From assembly GCF_039830095.1 (NCBI RefSeq), contig NZ_CP142435.1:1302001-1366000 (forward strand): a stretch of 64,000 nt of DNA, written 5' to 3'. Every line of letters starts with the position of its first letter. The stretch's first letter is position 1. This document shows positions 9,191-16,259 of the stretch, piece by piece. This DNA comes from Dolosigranulum savutiense. Its GTDB lineage: Bacteria > Bacillota > Bacilli > Lactobacillales > Carnobacteriaceae_A. The notes below the pieces were generated by a model that did not search any database, was not told where the DNA came from, and worked only from the letters and a program-made list of their open reading frames with translations. The translations under genes and the position numbers were made by a program.

Positions 9191-9496
9191 TATGATCCCC
9201 AAAAGTTGGAGTTTTGAATAGTGATGATTAAGCATGTGATTGAGTGGCTTGTTTCCGGTAATTAACCGGAGATAAGCCACTCAATTTTACTTTTAAAGAA
9301 TTGATCCATGCACGATGTTGATAATGCTATCCCTAATCACTAAATACATCATATTTTTTAGCGAGCAGATGATAGCCTAATGGACCATCGAGATATGCTT
9401 GAACAATATTTAATTTAAACGGGTATGAATATGTTTTAGACATAAATGAACCCCCGAAAATTAGAATAATTTACGCTAACTTTTGGGGGCAGTACA
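9191..9496 (-). mobile_element. Internally deleted IS3-family (IS150-like) remnant
   Basis: Both ends are recognisable. The left end (TATGATCCCCAAAAGTTGG) continues into a stretch nearly identical to the orfB 3' end of the element at 54922. The right end (CTTTTGGGGGCAGTACA) is preceded, on the minus strand, by an orfA start translating MSKTYSYPFKLNIVQAYLDG then stopping, like the helix-turn-helix start of IS150 OrfA. Most of orfA and orfB is deleted, leaving about 300 bp that cannot encode a transposase. A subterminal hairpin near 9450-9490 (CCCCCGAAAATTAG with CTAACTTTTGGGGG) lies between the end and orfA. Confidence 0.85.
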
Positions 9497-9508
9497 CAGG
9501 TGACCCTT

Positions 9509-9915
9509 TTAAATTTCTATTTTAATTTGACAATCAATAATAGTTTTTACAAGTTCAAAACTAATGGCAAAAGAATCAGAACTAATAGAATTTTCAGCAG
9601 CCATCTTTATACAAATAGCCTTATCTTTGCATATTTACCCTTGGAATTAGACTTAAGAACCTTAGCAAGTTTAGTAAGATGAGCATTTGCAATAAGATTT
9701 TTAGAATGGAATATCTTAAGCATAGCCAAAGTAGACTTTTGATTTCATAGAATAAACACAAGACTCAAGTTCAGGAAAAATAATATTAACAATCCTTGAC
9801 ATTGAAATATTAAACTTATATAATTGCTCTATAAATCTAAACCTATATCTAGTAATTGATTTAAGTTCTAAAATGTGAAAAGATGAACTTGGGAGAATTA
9901 AACAATCTACAAGGC
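9509..9915 (-). pseudogene. Decayed IS110-family transposase fragment
   Basis: The minus strand gives three successive frame pieces that read together like the C-terminal half of an IS110/IS116 DEDD transposase: ELKSITRYRFRFIEQLYKF with VNIIFPELESCVYSMKS (frame ending at 9716), then KNLIANAHLTKLAKVLKSN followed by SKGKYAK, then NSISSDSFAISFELVKTII ending at 9509. At least two frameshifts and loss of the N-terminal catalytic part make it inactive. It abuts the IS3 remnant. Assignment is by remembered family pattern, not by search. Confidence 0.75.
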
Positions 9916-9943
9916 AATGATTATCATATAGTAAAAATGAAAT

Positions 9944-9972
9944 TTGAACACTATTTACTATGTGTTCATTAT
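9944..9972 (+). promoter_or_regulatory. Promoter with overlapping dyad, upstream of glycine-zipper gene
   Basis: TTGAAC (9944-9949) and CATTAT (9967-9972) are spaced 17 bases apart, just before an AAGGAG ribosome-binding site. An inverted repeat TGAACAC (9945-9951) and GTGTTCA (9962-9968) with a 10-base spacer sits exactly on the promoter core. This arrangement is typical of a repressor operator; small ABC-transporter operons are often controlled by GntR/YtrA-type repressors at similar dyads, but no regulator gene is nearby. Confidence 0.55.
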
Positions 9973-9989
9973 ACAAGGAGAGAGCGATT

Positions 9990-10139
9990 ATGAAAAATGA
10001 TTTTGGATTAATGATGGCCATAGGACTGGTATTAGGTGCTGGTGTGGGTGTAGCTACTAATGATATGGGTCTCGGGATGGGAGTGGGTTTAGCACTAGGA
10101 TTTGGTCTAGGAGCTGCCCAAAAAAATAATAAAAAATAA
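9990..10139 (+). CDS. Small glycine-zipper membrane protein (49 aa)
   Basis: A 49-residue ORF starts at ATG 9990 behind AAGGAGAG. It has a short polar N-terminus, two hydrophobic runs rich in GxxxG spacing (GLVLGAGVGVA and GLGMGVGLALGFGLGAA) around a polar TNDMG turn, and a lysine/asparagine tail, so it probably forms a membrane hairpin. It leads a unit followed by an interrupted small ORF and an ABC transporter. Small proteins of this sort do occur next to ABC operons in Firmicutes, but I know no proven function. Options are a transporter accessory peptide, an immunity factor or a bacteriocin-like peptide; nothing here decides. Confidence 0.75.
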   Translation: MKNDFGLMMAIGLVLGAGVGVATNDMGLGMGVGLALGFGLGAAQKNNKK

Positions 10140-10157
10140 ATACTGGAGTATTAAAAG

Positions 10158-10400
10158 ATGAGCAAATTTACAGACCTAGTTAGAGAATCAGTAATAAAGA
10201 ATTGGTTTGATTTTAAACTTTGCCATGGAAATTTGGGAAATTATTTAATTTCCTATAATGTTTCCCTATAGTTGAATGAATATAGATATCAAAAACTTTT
10301 TGAAAGTAAACTAAATAATTTAATTAAGAGAATAAGTCCTGAACATTTTAAATACTATAATAAAAATATTATGGTAGGATTATCTGGTTTTTATTATTGA
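10158..10400 (+). pseudogene. Small ORF interrupted by in-frame amber codon
   Basis: ATG 10158, 18 bases after the glycine-zipper gene, opens a frame of 37 residues (starting MSKFTDLVRESVIKNWFDFK) ending at TAG 10269-10271. The same frame continues with 42 further sense codons (LNEYRYQKLFESKLNN, then IKRISPEHFKYYNK) to TGA 10398-10400. Composition is similar on both sides of the TAG, so the likeliest reading is one ~80-residue gene with a nonsense mutation. A GGAG lies at 10145-10148. I do not recognise the family; the product would be soluble and basic. A 37-residue peptide being the real product cannot be excluded. Confidence 0.55.
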
Positions 10401-10471
10401 AAATTACTAGATTGGGATTAGATTGAGATATGGAAGGAAAGTTAGATTTGATATAAGGAGTGATTGTTATA

Positions 10472-11203
10472 ATGAATAATAATATCATAAAAATAAATAA
10501 TGTTAGTAAGAGATTTAATAATAAAAAAGCTCTTGATAATATTTCGCTAGATATAACTAAGGGATCTATCACAGGATTATTTGGTGGAAATGGCGCAGGA
10601 AAAACAACGTTGATGAAGCTATTAACAAATCAAATTAAATCAGATAGTGGTAGTATTTTAATAAAAGATAAACCTTTAGTTTTTAATTCTAAAATTAATG
10701 CTAGTATTGGCTGTTTACTCGAAAGACCTTCTTTATATCCATACTTAACAGCACGAGAGCATCTCTCCCTTTTTAATTTATTAAATACGAAAAATCGAGA
10801 TTCAAATATAAAGCAACTGGTTGAAGCCTATGGACTGGACGAATTTAAAGATTTAAAAGCAAAAGAGTATTCTTTAGGTATGAAACAAAGACTTGGTCTT
10901 GGTATTGCTGAATTATTAGGTGGGGAAATATTGATACTCGATGAGCCTTTCAATGGTTTAGACCCTGTTAATGTTAATAAATTGAGAAGTCGTATTAAAT
11001 TTTTAAAAAATAAAGGGGTAACTATTGTTTTATCTAGCCATTTGATTAGAGAGCTTGATGATATTATAGATAATTTAGTTATATTATCAAAAGGTGAATT
11101 AGTTCATTCAATTAGTTTAAATGATTTTATGAAGGATAAAGATAATTCTCTTGAAAGTGAAATTTTAAAGATTATGGAGGCACAAGATGGAAAATTTATT
11201 TAA
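10472..11203 (+). CDS. ABC transporter ATP-binding protein (drug/peptide immunity type)
   Basis: ATPase subunit of an ABC-2 exporter, probably cytosolic and partnered by the next gene. The 243-residue protein has Walker A GGNGAGKTTL near residue 35, a Q-loop region GCLLERPSLYPYLTAREHL, signature YSLGMKQRLGLG, Walker B EILILDEPFNGLDP and the H-loop serine/histidine VLSSHLIREL. This pattern matches bacitracin/lantibiotic-immunity-type ATPases (BcrA, LanF). ATG 10472 has AAGGAG 11 bases upstream. It is much more AT-rich than the flanking core genes, and the unit is bracketed by IS remnants, so horizontal origin is likely. Substrate is unknown. Confidence 0.88.
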   Translation: MNNNIIKINNVSKRFNNKKALDNISLDITKGSITGLFGGNGAGKTTLMKLLTNQIKSDSGSILIKDKPLVFNSKINASIGCLLERPSLYPYLTAREHLSLFNLLNTKNRDSNIKQLVEAYGLDEFKDLKAKEYSLGMKQRLGLGIAELLGGEILILDEPFNGLDPVNVNKLRSRIKFLKNKGVTIVLSSHLIRELDDIIDNLVILSKGELVHSISLNDFMKDKDNSLESEILKIMEAQDGKFI

Positions 11204-11936
11204 ATTTGAATTGTATAAACTCACTAAGCAAAAAAGAATATTGTATATGTTACTATCAGTCTTAATTTTTCAATTATTGATGGCCATTTTTATTAAGTAT
11301 AATCCTGATTTTATGAGTTACGAAAAAGGTATCCAATATTCATTTCTTTCTCCTATTTTGTTAAATATAAATATTATATATTTAACTTGTAATATGTTTG
11401 CTGAGGATTTTGAATACCTGACTTTAATACCAATAAGAAATAAGTTTCCAAATTTTTCGAGAATAACTCTAGTAAAATTATTGGTTATATTTGTAATGCA
11501 TATAATGCTATTATTTATAGTTTCATGTTTTACCATGATTATATCATTAGTTTTACTTAGATATGAGATAAGTTTTAAGATTTTTACTAATGTATTGCTT
11601 TATAATTTTGTAATGATAATCCCTGTGTCTACTATAATCATATTAGCAACTATTGTAATACTTATAACTAAAAAAGAAAGAACTGGCTTAATTTTGGGTT
11701 TGTTTATTTATATGTTCTATGGTTTTGGAGCAGGTTTTAACTTTTTAATAATTAGTAAGTTGCCAATATTTAAATATGGTATAATTAATTTATTAAATCT
11801 TCCTAACCAACTATTTGAACCGGAATATATAGAATTAACAAGGCTAAGTAGCTCCAGTATGATACTTGTATCACTTTTATATTTGATTATTGAGGGTATA
11901 ATTTTATTTAGATGCACAAAATCTGTAGAAGTATAG
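11187..11936 (+). CDS. ABC-2 type transporter permease
   Basis: Membrane subunit for the preceding ATPase, overlapping it by 17 bases with its own GGAGG site. The 249-residue protein has about six hydrophobic segments beginning with YMLLSVLIFQLLMAIFI, separated by short basic loops, and starts with the MENLFKFELYKLTKQKR type of N-terminus common in LanE/LanG- or BcrB-like permeases. No extracellular domain or protease is present. The pair could export or exclude an antimicrobial peptide, which is inference from family type. It ends about 100 bases before an IS66 terminal sequence. Confidence 0.85.
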   Translation: MENLFKFELYKLTKQKRILYMLLSVLIFQLLMAIFIKYNPDFMSYEKGIQYSFLSPILLNINIIYLTCNMFAEDFEYLTLIPIRNKFPNFSRITLVKLLVIFVMHIMLLFIVSCFTMIISLVLLRYEISFKIFTNVLLYNFVMIIPVSTIIILATIVILITKKERTGLILGLFIYMFYGFGAGFNFLIISKLPIFKYGIINLLNLPNQLFEPEYIELTRLSSSSMILVSLLYLIIEGIILFRCTKSVEV

Positions 11937-12039
11937 AATATTTAAAGGAAGCTTATAGAGTTTATTTTAAATCACAGAATTATATTTATTAAAGCTTAGT
12001 CTAAATTTTGAGTTGACGTATTATATGCTAGTATATAAT

Positions 12040-12548
12040 GTAAGCGCCCATGATTTAAGTGTATAGAAAAAGCCGATTCCACCCTGATATAATGACTATC
12101 AGATGGAATCGGCTTTTGTTTATGCGTCTGACAAAAGTGGTTTACACTGTTTTTGTGGGAAACATGCCCATGGCAAATAGGCCTCAATACTCTCATGATT
12201 GAGAATGGGGAGATTAGCTAACTTGTCGATTAAAAACTCAAGATATTTTTGCGGATCCAAACCGTTTGCTAGAGCTGTTTGGATGACCGTTAAGAAATAC
12301 CCATTTGCTATCGCTCCTTTGATGCTCTGAGAAAACAGCCAATTTTTACGGCCCAAAGCGGGTACTCTCATAGCTTGCTCAGCGGAATTGTTACTTATGC
12401 TCAAATCAGCATGATCGAGTAATAAGTACAAACTCGGAAGCATCTTACGGGCATAGATAATGGCTTTGCCCAGTTTAGCCTTTGTTAGATACTGATGATG
12501 GTCTAACCATTCGATAACTCATCAAGCAGTGGCTTCAAGAAGGTATTT
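12040..12548 (-). mobile_element. IS66-family element fragment with transposase C-terminus
   Basis: GTAAGCGCCCATGATTTAAG at 12040 matches the GTAAGCG-type terminal repeat of IS66 elements. Inside, the minus strand encodes the transposase C-terminus: EWLDHHQYLTKAKLGKAIIY, the DHADLSISNNSAEQAMR catalytic segment, ALGRKNWLFSQS and TALANGLDPQKYLEFL, stopping at 12120. Upstream a one-base frameshift near 12520 separates FLKPLLDE from EWLDHH, and the rest of the element is missing, replaced by an IS3 end remnant. It is inactive. No second terminal repeat was found at a plausible place. Confidence 0.85.
12067..12117. terminator. Terminator-like hairpin inside IS66 end
   Basis: AAAAGCCGATTCCA (12067-12080) pairs perfectly with TGGAATCGGCTTTT (12104-12117), with a smaller nested CTGATA/TATCAG stem. 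It sits between the transposase stop and the element end and could terminate transcription in both directions. Confidence 0.75.
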
Positions 12549-12653
12549 AAAGGATACAAAGAATTATATAGATCGTATTTGGATATGTTTATAGAAATGT
12601 ACTGCCCCCAAAAAATTAGAAAAATTTACGCTAACTTTCGGGGGAGCAGTACA
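12549..12653 (-). repeat. IS3-family end remnant with 55-bp palindrome
   Basis: 12599-12653 is a near-perfect palindrome: TGTACTGCCCCC at the left and GGGGG-AG-CAGTACA at the right, with AAATTAG and CTAACTTT in the inner arms. The right arm is the same IS end as at 9496. To its left, the minus-strand sequence ATTTCTATAAACATATCC is a degraded version of the orfA start seen in the 9191 remnant. Only the end and the subterminal hairpin of the element survive here. Confidence 0.7.
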
Positions 12654-12689
12654 ACATGAGCTCAAAAAGTTGTTATTTTAATTGGGCAA

Positions 12690-13028
12690 TCAGGGTAATA
12701 TTTTTTCAAAATATTTAAAAAAGATTGTGATGAGTGTAAAACCTAGTATCATTGTTATAATACCTTGTAAATAATATTGACTGATTGGGATAATGATATT
12801 GAAAATTAGTGAAAATCCAATTATTTTTGTGAATATATTTATTTGGTGTTTTTTAGGTGTTTCTTTATAAAAAAGGTAGAGGCTACGAATGAAACACCCT
12901 ATAATAATTGCAATACTTGCTATATCATAGAACACACTTGGAGGATTATGATTTACGCTATAATAAAAAATCAGTCCAATATAGGAAGCCATTAAAGCGA
13001 TCAAACTATCTCTAAAACGAGTATGCAT
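12690..13028 (-). CDS. Small integral membrane protein, immunity-like, paralogue of 54255 gene
   Basis: The 112-residue protein starts at ATG 13028 with AGGAG eight bases upstream. It has a short basic N-terminus (MHTRFRDSLIALMASYIGL) and about four hydrophobic segments. It resembles the protein at 54255-54608 throughout: M.T.F...L..LM.SY....FYY near the start, a GxFI segment, FN...P in the middle, and KYxE at the end. I do not recognise the family. Size and topology are compatible with a bacteriocin immunity protein, and both copies sit beside IS3 remnants, but no intact bacteriocin gene is adjacent. Confidence 0.7.
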   Translation of the reverse strand: MHTRFRDSLIALMASYIGLIFYYSVNHNPPSVFYDIASIAIIIGCFIRSLYLFYKETPKKHQINIFTKIIGFSLIFNIIIPISQYYLQGIITMILGFTLITIFFKYFEKILP

Positions 13029-13176
13029 ATAATCATCTCCTAACCTGTCATGTTTATTACCAAGTGAATGTCTTGAACAATTTTTCCACAGTAGTTCCTC
13101 TTAAAGACATTTTTAGCAATAAAACCCATTTAATGCAATCGCTTACTTTTTTAATAAACATTTAATAGAGAAAAGA

Positions 13177-13226
13177 CAAAGACACCCCGGAAATGCTGTT
13201 GTGAAAACATTTCCGGGGTGTCTTTT
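13177..13226 (-). terminator. ssrA terminator
   Basis: GACACCCCGGAAATG (13181-13195) pairs perfectly with CATTTCCGGGGTGTC (13208-13222), flanked by CAAA and TTTTG. It lies about 30 bases beyond the 3' end of tmRNA in its direction of transcription. Confidence 0.85.
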
Positions 13227-13253
13227 GTGTTATTTTCTCTTGCAATGTTAAAA

Positions 13254-13611
13254 TGGAGTCGAGGGGAGTCGAACCCCTGTCCAAGCATATCGTCACTCGG
13301 GCATATACACTCATAGTTTCATCTTGGAAGTTCGCTTGCACCTAGTCATGAAACGAACATCGGTGGTTGCTAGTCTGATGATCTCTTCTGAGCCTGCAGA
13401 CGGAAGAACTCAGCGTATCCCACTCAATTATAGGACCTGAAACTGCATCGTGGGCGAACCCAGCTCAGATCTAGCAGAAGCTACTTACGCAGCTAAAGCT
13501 AAGTTTGAATTTTTGTTTGCAGTTAAATTTAAACTGAACGTTGATAAGCAGACGTCACCTGCTAAATGCGTCCCGAGCTCGATCTATGCCTGTCGAATCC
13601 GTAACGACCCC
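13254..13611 (-). ncRNA. ssrA: Transfer-messenger RNA (tmRNA)
   Basis: Rescues stalled ribosomes and tags truncated proteins for proteolysis. The 5' end GGGGTCG (from 13611) pairs with CGACTCC at the 3' end, giving the seven-base-pair acceptor stem, and GGGGTTCGACTCCCC forms the T arm. The 3' CCA is not encoded. The tag reading frame runs from GCA at 13520 to TAA at 13485 and encodes A-NKNSNLALAA, with the usual ALAA degradation signal. Total length about 358 nt. Boundaries come from acceptor pairing. Its 3' side faces the accessory island at 9149-13130. Confidence 0.95.
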
Positions 13612-13650
13612 AATATGTGAATGAAATTTCTAATAAGAAGTTCACTACCT

Positions 13651-13678
13651 ATTATAACACGCTCAGCTCAGAAGTCAA
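13651..13678 (-). promoter_or_regulatory. ssrA promoter
   Basis: On the minus strand TTGACT (13678-13673) and TATAAT (13656-13651) are separated by 16 bases, about 40 bases before the mature tmRNA 5' end, leaving a short 5' precursor to be trimmed. Confidence 0.75.
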
Positions 13679-13875
13679 AACATTAAACTGAAATGATGTA
13701 TTATACGCTACTTTTATTAGTTGAATGGGTACATATGTGATTTTCGCAATTTATTTGTGTAAAATAATTAAAATTTTACTGATTTTCAACTTTTTCTGTT
13801 ATGATAGAAGTGATGAATCACTTATTCTTTTATGTAATTGAGTGATGAGTATTTAATTTTAAGGAGGTTTTTTCG

Positions 13876-15147
13876 ATTTTAAACCGTAGTCATAAGCGTC
13901 GTAAAAATAAAAAGCGTCATAAAACTGTATACCGTGTGATTTTTGGTATATTATTCGGATTTGTCTTGTTATTAGGTGGTGTTGTGGGGTACTATGCATC
14001 CAGCTTGAATAGTTTTTTCAATACCATCTCAGTCGAAAATAAACAAGAGGTGCAGAAGGAGTTAGACTTGCACTTGGATGAAGTCAAGCCATTTTCGGTC
14101 TTGTTGTTAGGGGAAGACTTGGCGCAAGATGATACTTCACGAACAGATACGATTATCGTTGCCACAGTAAACCCGACCGAAAAAAGTATCAAAATGGTCT
14201 CGATTCCGCGCGATACACTTGTACATACAGAAGATGGTATTACGGAGAAGATTAATGCCATGTATACGATCGGTGGTATTGAGAAGATTAAAGAAGAAGT
14301 TGAGAAGTTGTTGGACATTCCTATCTCATTTTACAGCATTCTAGATTTTAAAGGCTTAATTAAGCTGGTGGATGCGGTAGGTGGCGTGAACGTTCACTCC
14401 AATATGGAATTTACTGTTCAGAATAGCCAGGAGAAAGCTGATGCCATCCAGATTAAAAAAGGTCCTCAAAAGTTAAATGGGGAAGAAGCACTTGGTTATG
14501 CTCGGATGAGACAACAAGACCCAGAAGGCGTATTTGGTCGTCAGGCACGCCAAGAAGAAGTCATTAGAGCATTAATAAAAGAATTAGTTTCGCCGAAGAT
14601 GTTTACGCATTTTGATGAAATATTAGATGCTATAGCGCCTCATTTGAAGACAAATGTGAAGGGCGAACAGATGTTGAAAATAGCAGCCAATTATATGAGT
14701 GCAGCGAATTCAATTGAGTCCCTTAGTCTTACCGGAGAAGGTGAGCTGACATATTTCCCTCACTATGGATTAGATGTCTATGTCTTCTTACCACATGAAG
14801 AAGTATTACGCGATATTTCTAAGCAATTAAAAGAACATTTAGAATTGGGAGCTGATTATGTGCATCCACTAAATGAAGGGCGCGAGAGTTGGGAAGTTGA
14901 TCATGAGAATATAGAAGTGCCTGAGGATGCGAATTTACCAAGTATTCCATATGGTCCAGAGTACGAAGAAGAGAGCGGTTATTATGAAGTACCTGAGCAA
15001 TCTTCAGGCTACTATGACCCACCTGTTCAGAATAACACACAAAATTATTACCAACCTTCCGGAGGTCAGTCTGAAGCACAGTCAGAAGGATTATTAACAC
15101 CTGAAGCATCAGGCCAGGACCAAGCAGGAGACCCACCGATAGAGTAA
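13876..15147 (+). CDS. LytR-CpsA-Psr family wall-polymer ligase, probable AUU start
   Basis: LCP enzymes attach undecaprenyl-linked polymers (teichoic acids, capsule) to peptidoglycan outside the cell. The protein has a strongly basic cytosolic start (NRSHKRRKNKKRH), one transmembrane helix (IFGILFGFVLLLGGVVGYYA), then the LCP domain with VLLLGEDLAQDDTSRTDTI, VSIPRDTLV, the KINAMYTIGG segment and GYARMRQQDPEGVFGRQARQ. A Pro/Tyr/Gln-rich tail follows. An ideal AAGGAGG at 13861-13867 is eight bases before ATT 13876; no ATG, GTG or TTG is in frame there, and the next candidate, GTG 13936, lies inside the helix without a ribosome-binding site. I therefore infer initiation at AUU, giving 423 residues. 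Confidence 0.88.
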   Translation: MLNRSHKRRKNKKRHKTVYRVIFGILFGFVLLLGGVVGYYASSLNSFFNTISVENKQEVQKELDLHLDEVKPFSVLLLGEDLAQDDTSRTDTIIVATVNPTEKSIKMVSIPRDTLVHTEDGITEKINAMYTIGGIEKIKEEVEKLLDIPISFYSILDFKGLIKLVDAVGGVNVHSNMEFTVQNSQEKADAIQIKKGPQKLNGEEALGYARMRQQDPEGVFGRQARQEEVIRALIKELVSPKMFTHFDEILDAIAPHLKTNVKGEQMLKIAANYMSAANSIESLSLTGEGELTYFPHYGLDVYVFLPHEEVLRDISKQLKEHLELGADYVHPLNEGRESWEVDHENIEVPEDANLPSIPYGPEYEEESGYYEVPEQSSGYYDPPVQNNTQNYYQPSGGQSEAQSEGLLTPEASGQDQAGDPPIE

Positions 15148-15209
15148 TAGAATAAAATATAATAGAATAAAGGTCGAAAGAAGCGTGATGAATAGAGAGG
15201 GTGCAATTA

Positions 15210-15947
15210 ATGGATAAATATCAACAACTGAGTGAGATGATTGCCCAAGTAGAACGCATTGTCTTTTTTGGTGGAGCAGGGGTGTCTACTGAGAGTGGTT
15301 TGCCAGATTATCGTTCAAAAGATGGTAAATATACGGCAATGAGACAATCAAATGATGATCCGAAAAAGATTATGCACATTGACTATCTTATGCAGCACCC
15401 AGAGAAATTTTTTGCGCATTATGTAGACGATACGAAAGCTGAACCAAACCGGGCGCATCATATCTTAGCAAAGTGGGAACGGACAGGGAAAACGGTCGAC
15501 ATTATTACGCAAAATGTGGATAGTCTTCATCAACAAGCAGGGTCAACGTCAGTCATCGAACTTCATGGCGATAATCGCAGTTGGTATTGTATGGATTGCG
15601 GACATACGGTGGCATATACAGAAGTACACCCGGAAGCGGAAGTTCCTTATTGTAAGCGATGTGGTGGGTTGATGCGGCCAAATGTGATTTATTTTGGTGA
15701 GATGCCAGATCGTCATGTGATTGAGCAAGCGCGTAATATTATTGCTCAAGGAGATTTGCTACTGATTGCGGGAACTTCTTTAACGGTTAGTCCGGCGCGA
15801 TATTTGATTCGATCATTTGCGGGGACATCTGTTGTTGTCATCAATACCGAAGCGATTGAGGTTCATGTTGTACCGGTTGATTTATGTTTCCAAGCTCCTG
15901 TTGGACAAGTGTTAGAGGTAGTCGATACTATTTTAGCAAAAATGTAA
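15210..15947 (+). CDS. Sir2-family NAD-dependent protein deacylase
   Basis: Removes acyl groups from protein lysines using NAD+. The 245-residue sirtuin has the Rossmann motif GGAGVSTESGLPDYRS, TQNVDSLHQQAGS and LHGDNRSWYC with the catalytic histidine, a zinc site made of two CxxC pairs (YCMDCG and YCKRCGG), VIYFGEMP, and GTSLTVSPA. ATG 15210 with GAGAGGG is preferred to GTG 15201. It follows the LCP gene and precedes DUF2969, yihY and a GcvH-like gene. The window also supplies NAD salvage (pncB, nadE). Whether its target is the GcvH-like protein is only a speculation. Confidence 0.93.
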   Translation: MDKYQQLSEMIAQVERIVFFGGAGVSTESGLPDYRSKDGKYTAMRQSNDDPKKIMHIDYLMQHPEKFFAHYVDDTKAEPNRAHHILAKWERTGKTVDIITQNVDSLHQQAGSTSVIELHGDNRSWYCMDCGHTVAYTEVHPEAEVPYCKRCGGLMRPNVIYFGEMPDRHVIEQARNIIAQGDLLLIAGTSLTVSPARYLIRSFAGTSVVVINTEAIEVHVVPVDLCFQAPVGQVLEVVDTILAKM

Positions 15948-16019
15948 TAACCACTTGCGATAAGCTTGTTTTTCAAGTATTCTAAGAAGTGAGTATGATG
16001 ATAGAAAGTAGGAATGAAG

Positions 16020-16250
16020 ATGGCACGAAACAAAACAATTGAAATTGATATAAGAGAGACTAGTAAAAATAAAGGTGATGTAGTTGACTTGGAATTAGTC
16101 GCTAAGAAAAAAGTAATCGGCACTATTCACCAGGAATCACCGGATCAAAAAGTCTCAATTTTGATGGCTTCAGGTAAGAAGCGCACAGCTCAAACGATAG
16201 ATGAAGCGATTGAGGCTGTTATTGCTGAATATAACTTGCACGATCTCTAA
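16020..16250 (+). CDS. DUF2969 family protein
   Basis: A 76-residue, highly charged protein with the family layout: an N-terminal KTIEIDIRET, a central KKVIGTIHQES and a C-terminal TIDEAIEAVIAEYNLHDL. DUF2969 proteins are small and restricted largely to Lactobacillales, with no established function that I know. Two in-frame ATGs (16014 and 16020) follow AAAGTAGGA; the second has better spacing. It is 9 bases from yihY and probably cotranscribed with it and gcvH-L. Confidence 0.8.
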   Translation: MARNKTIEIDIRETSKNKGDVVDLELVAKKKVIGTIHQESPDQKVSILMASGKKRTAQTIDEAIEAVIAEYNLHDL

Positions 16251-16259
16251 GAGAGGGTA

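Noticed and set aside
9500-9682. Plus-strand 60-residue ORF beginning MTLLNFYFNLTINN
   Set aside because: It is the reverse complement of the IS110 transposase remnant and has no ribosome-binding site.
12990-13120. Small peptide gene upstream of the 12690-13028 membrane protein, matching that at 54633-54738
   Set aside because: Short frames exist (one ends KLFKTFTW) but none has a ribosome-binding site or clear similarity to the other peptide.
13140-13146. CGCTTAC as the possible second terminal repeat of the IS66 element at 12040
   Set aside because: Only seven bases match, the inner sequence is different, the flanks do not form an 8-bp target duplication, and the interval contains the ssrA-proximal membrane gene.
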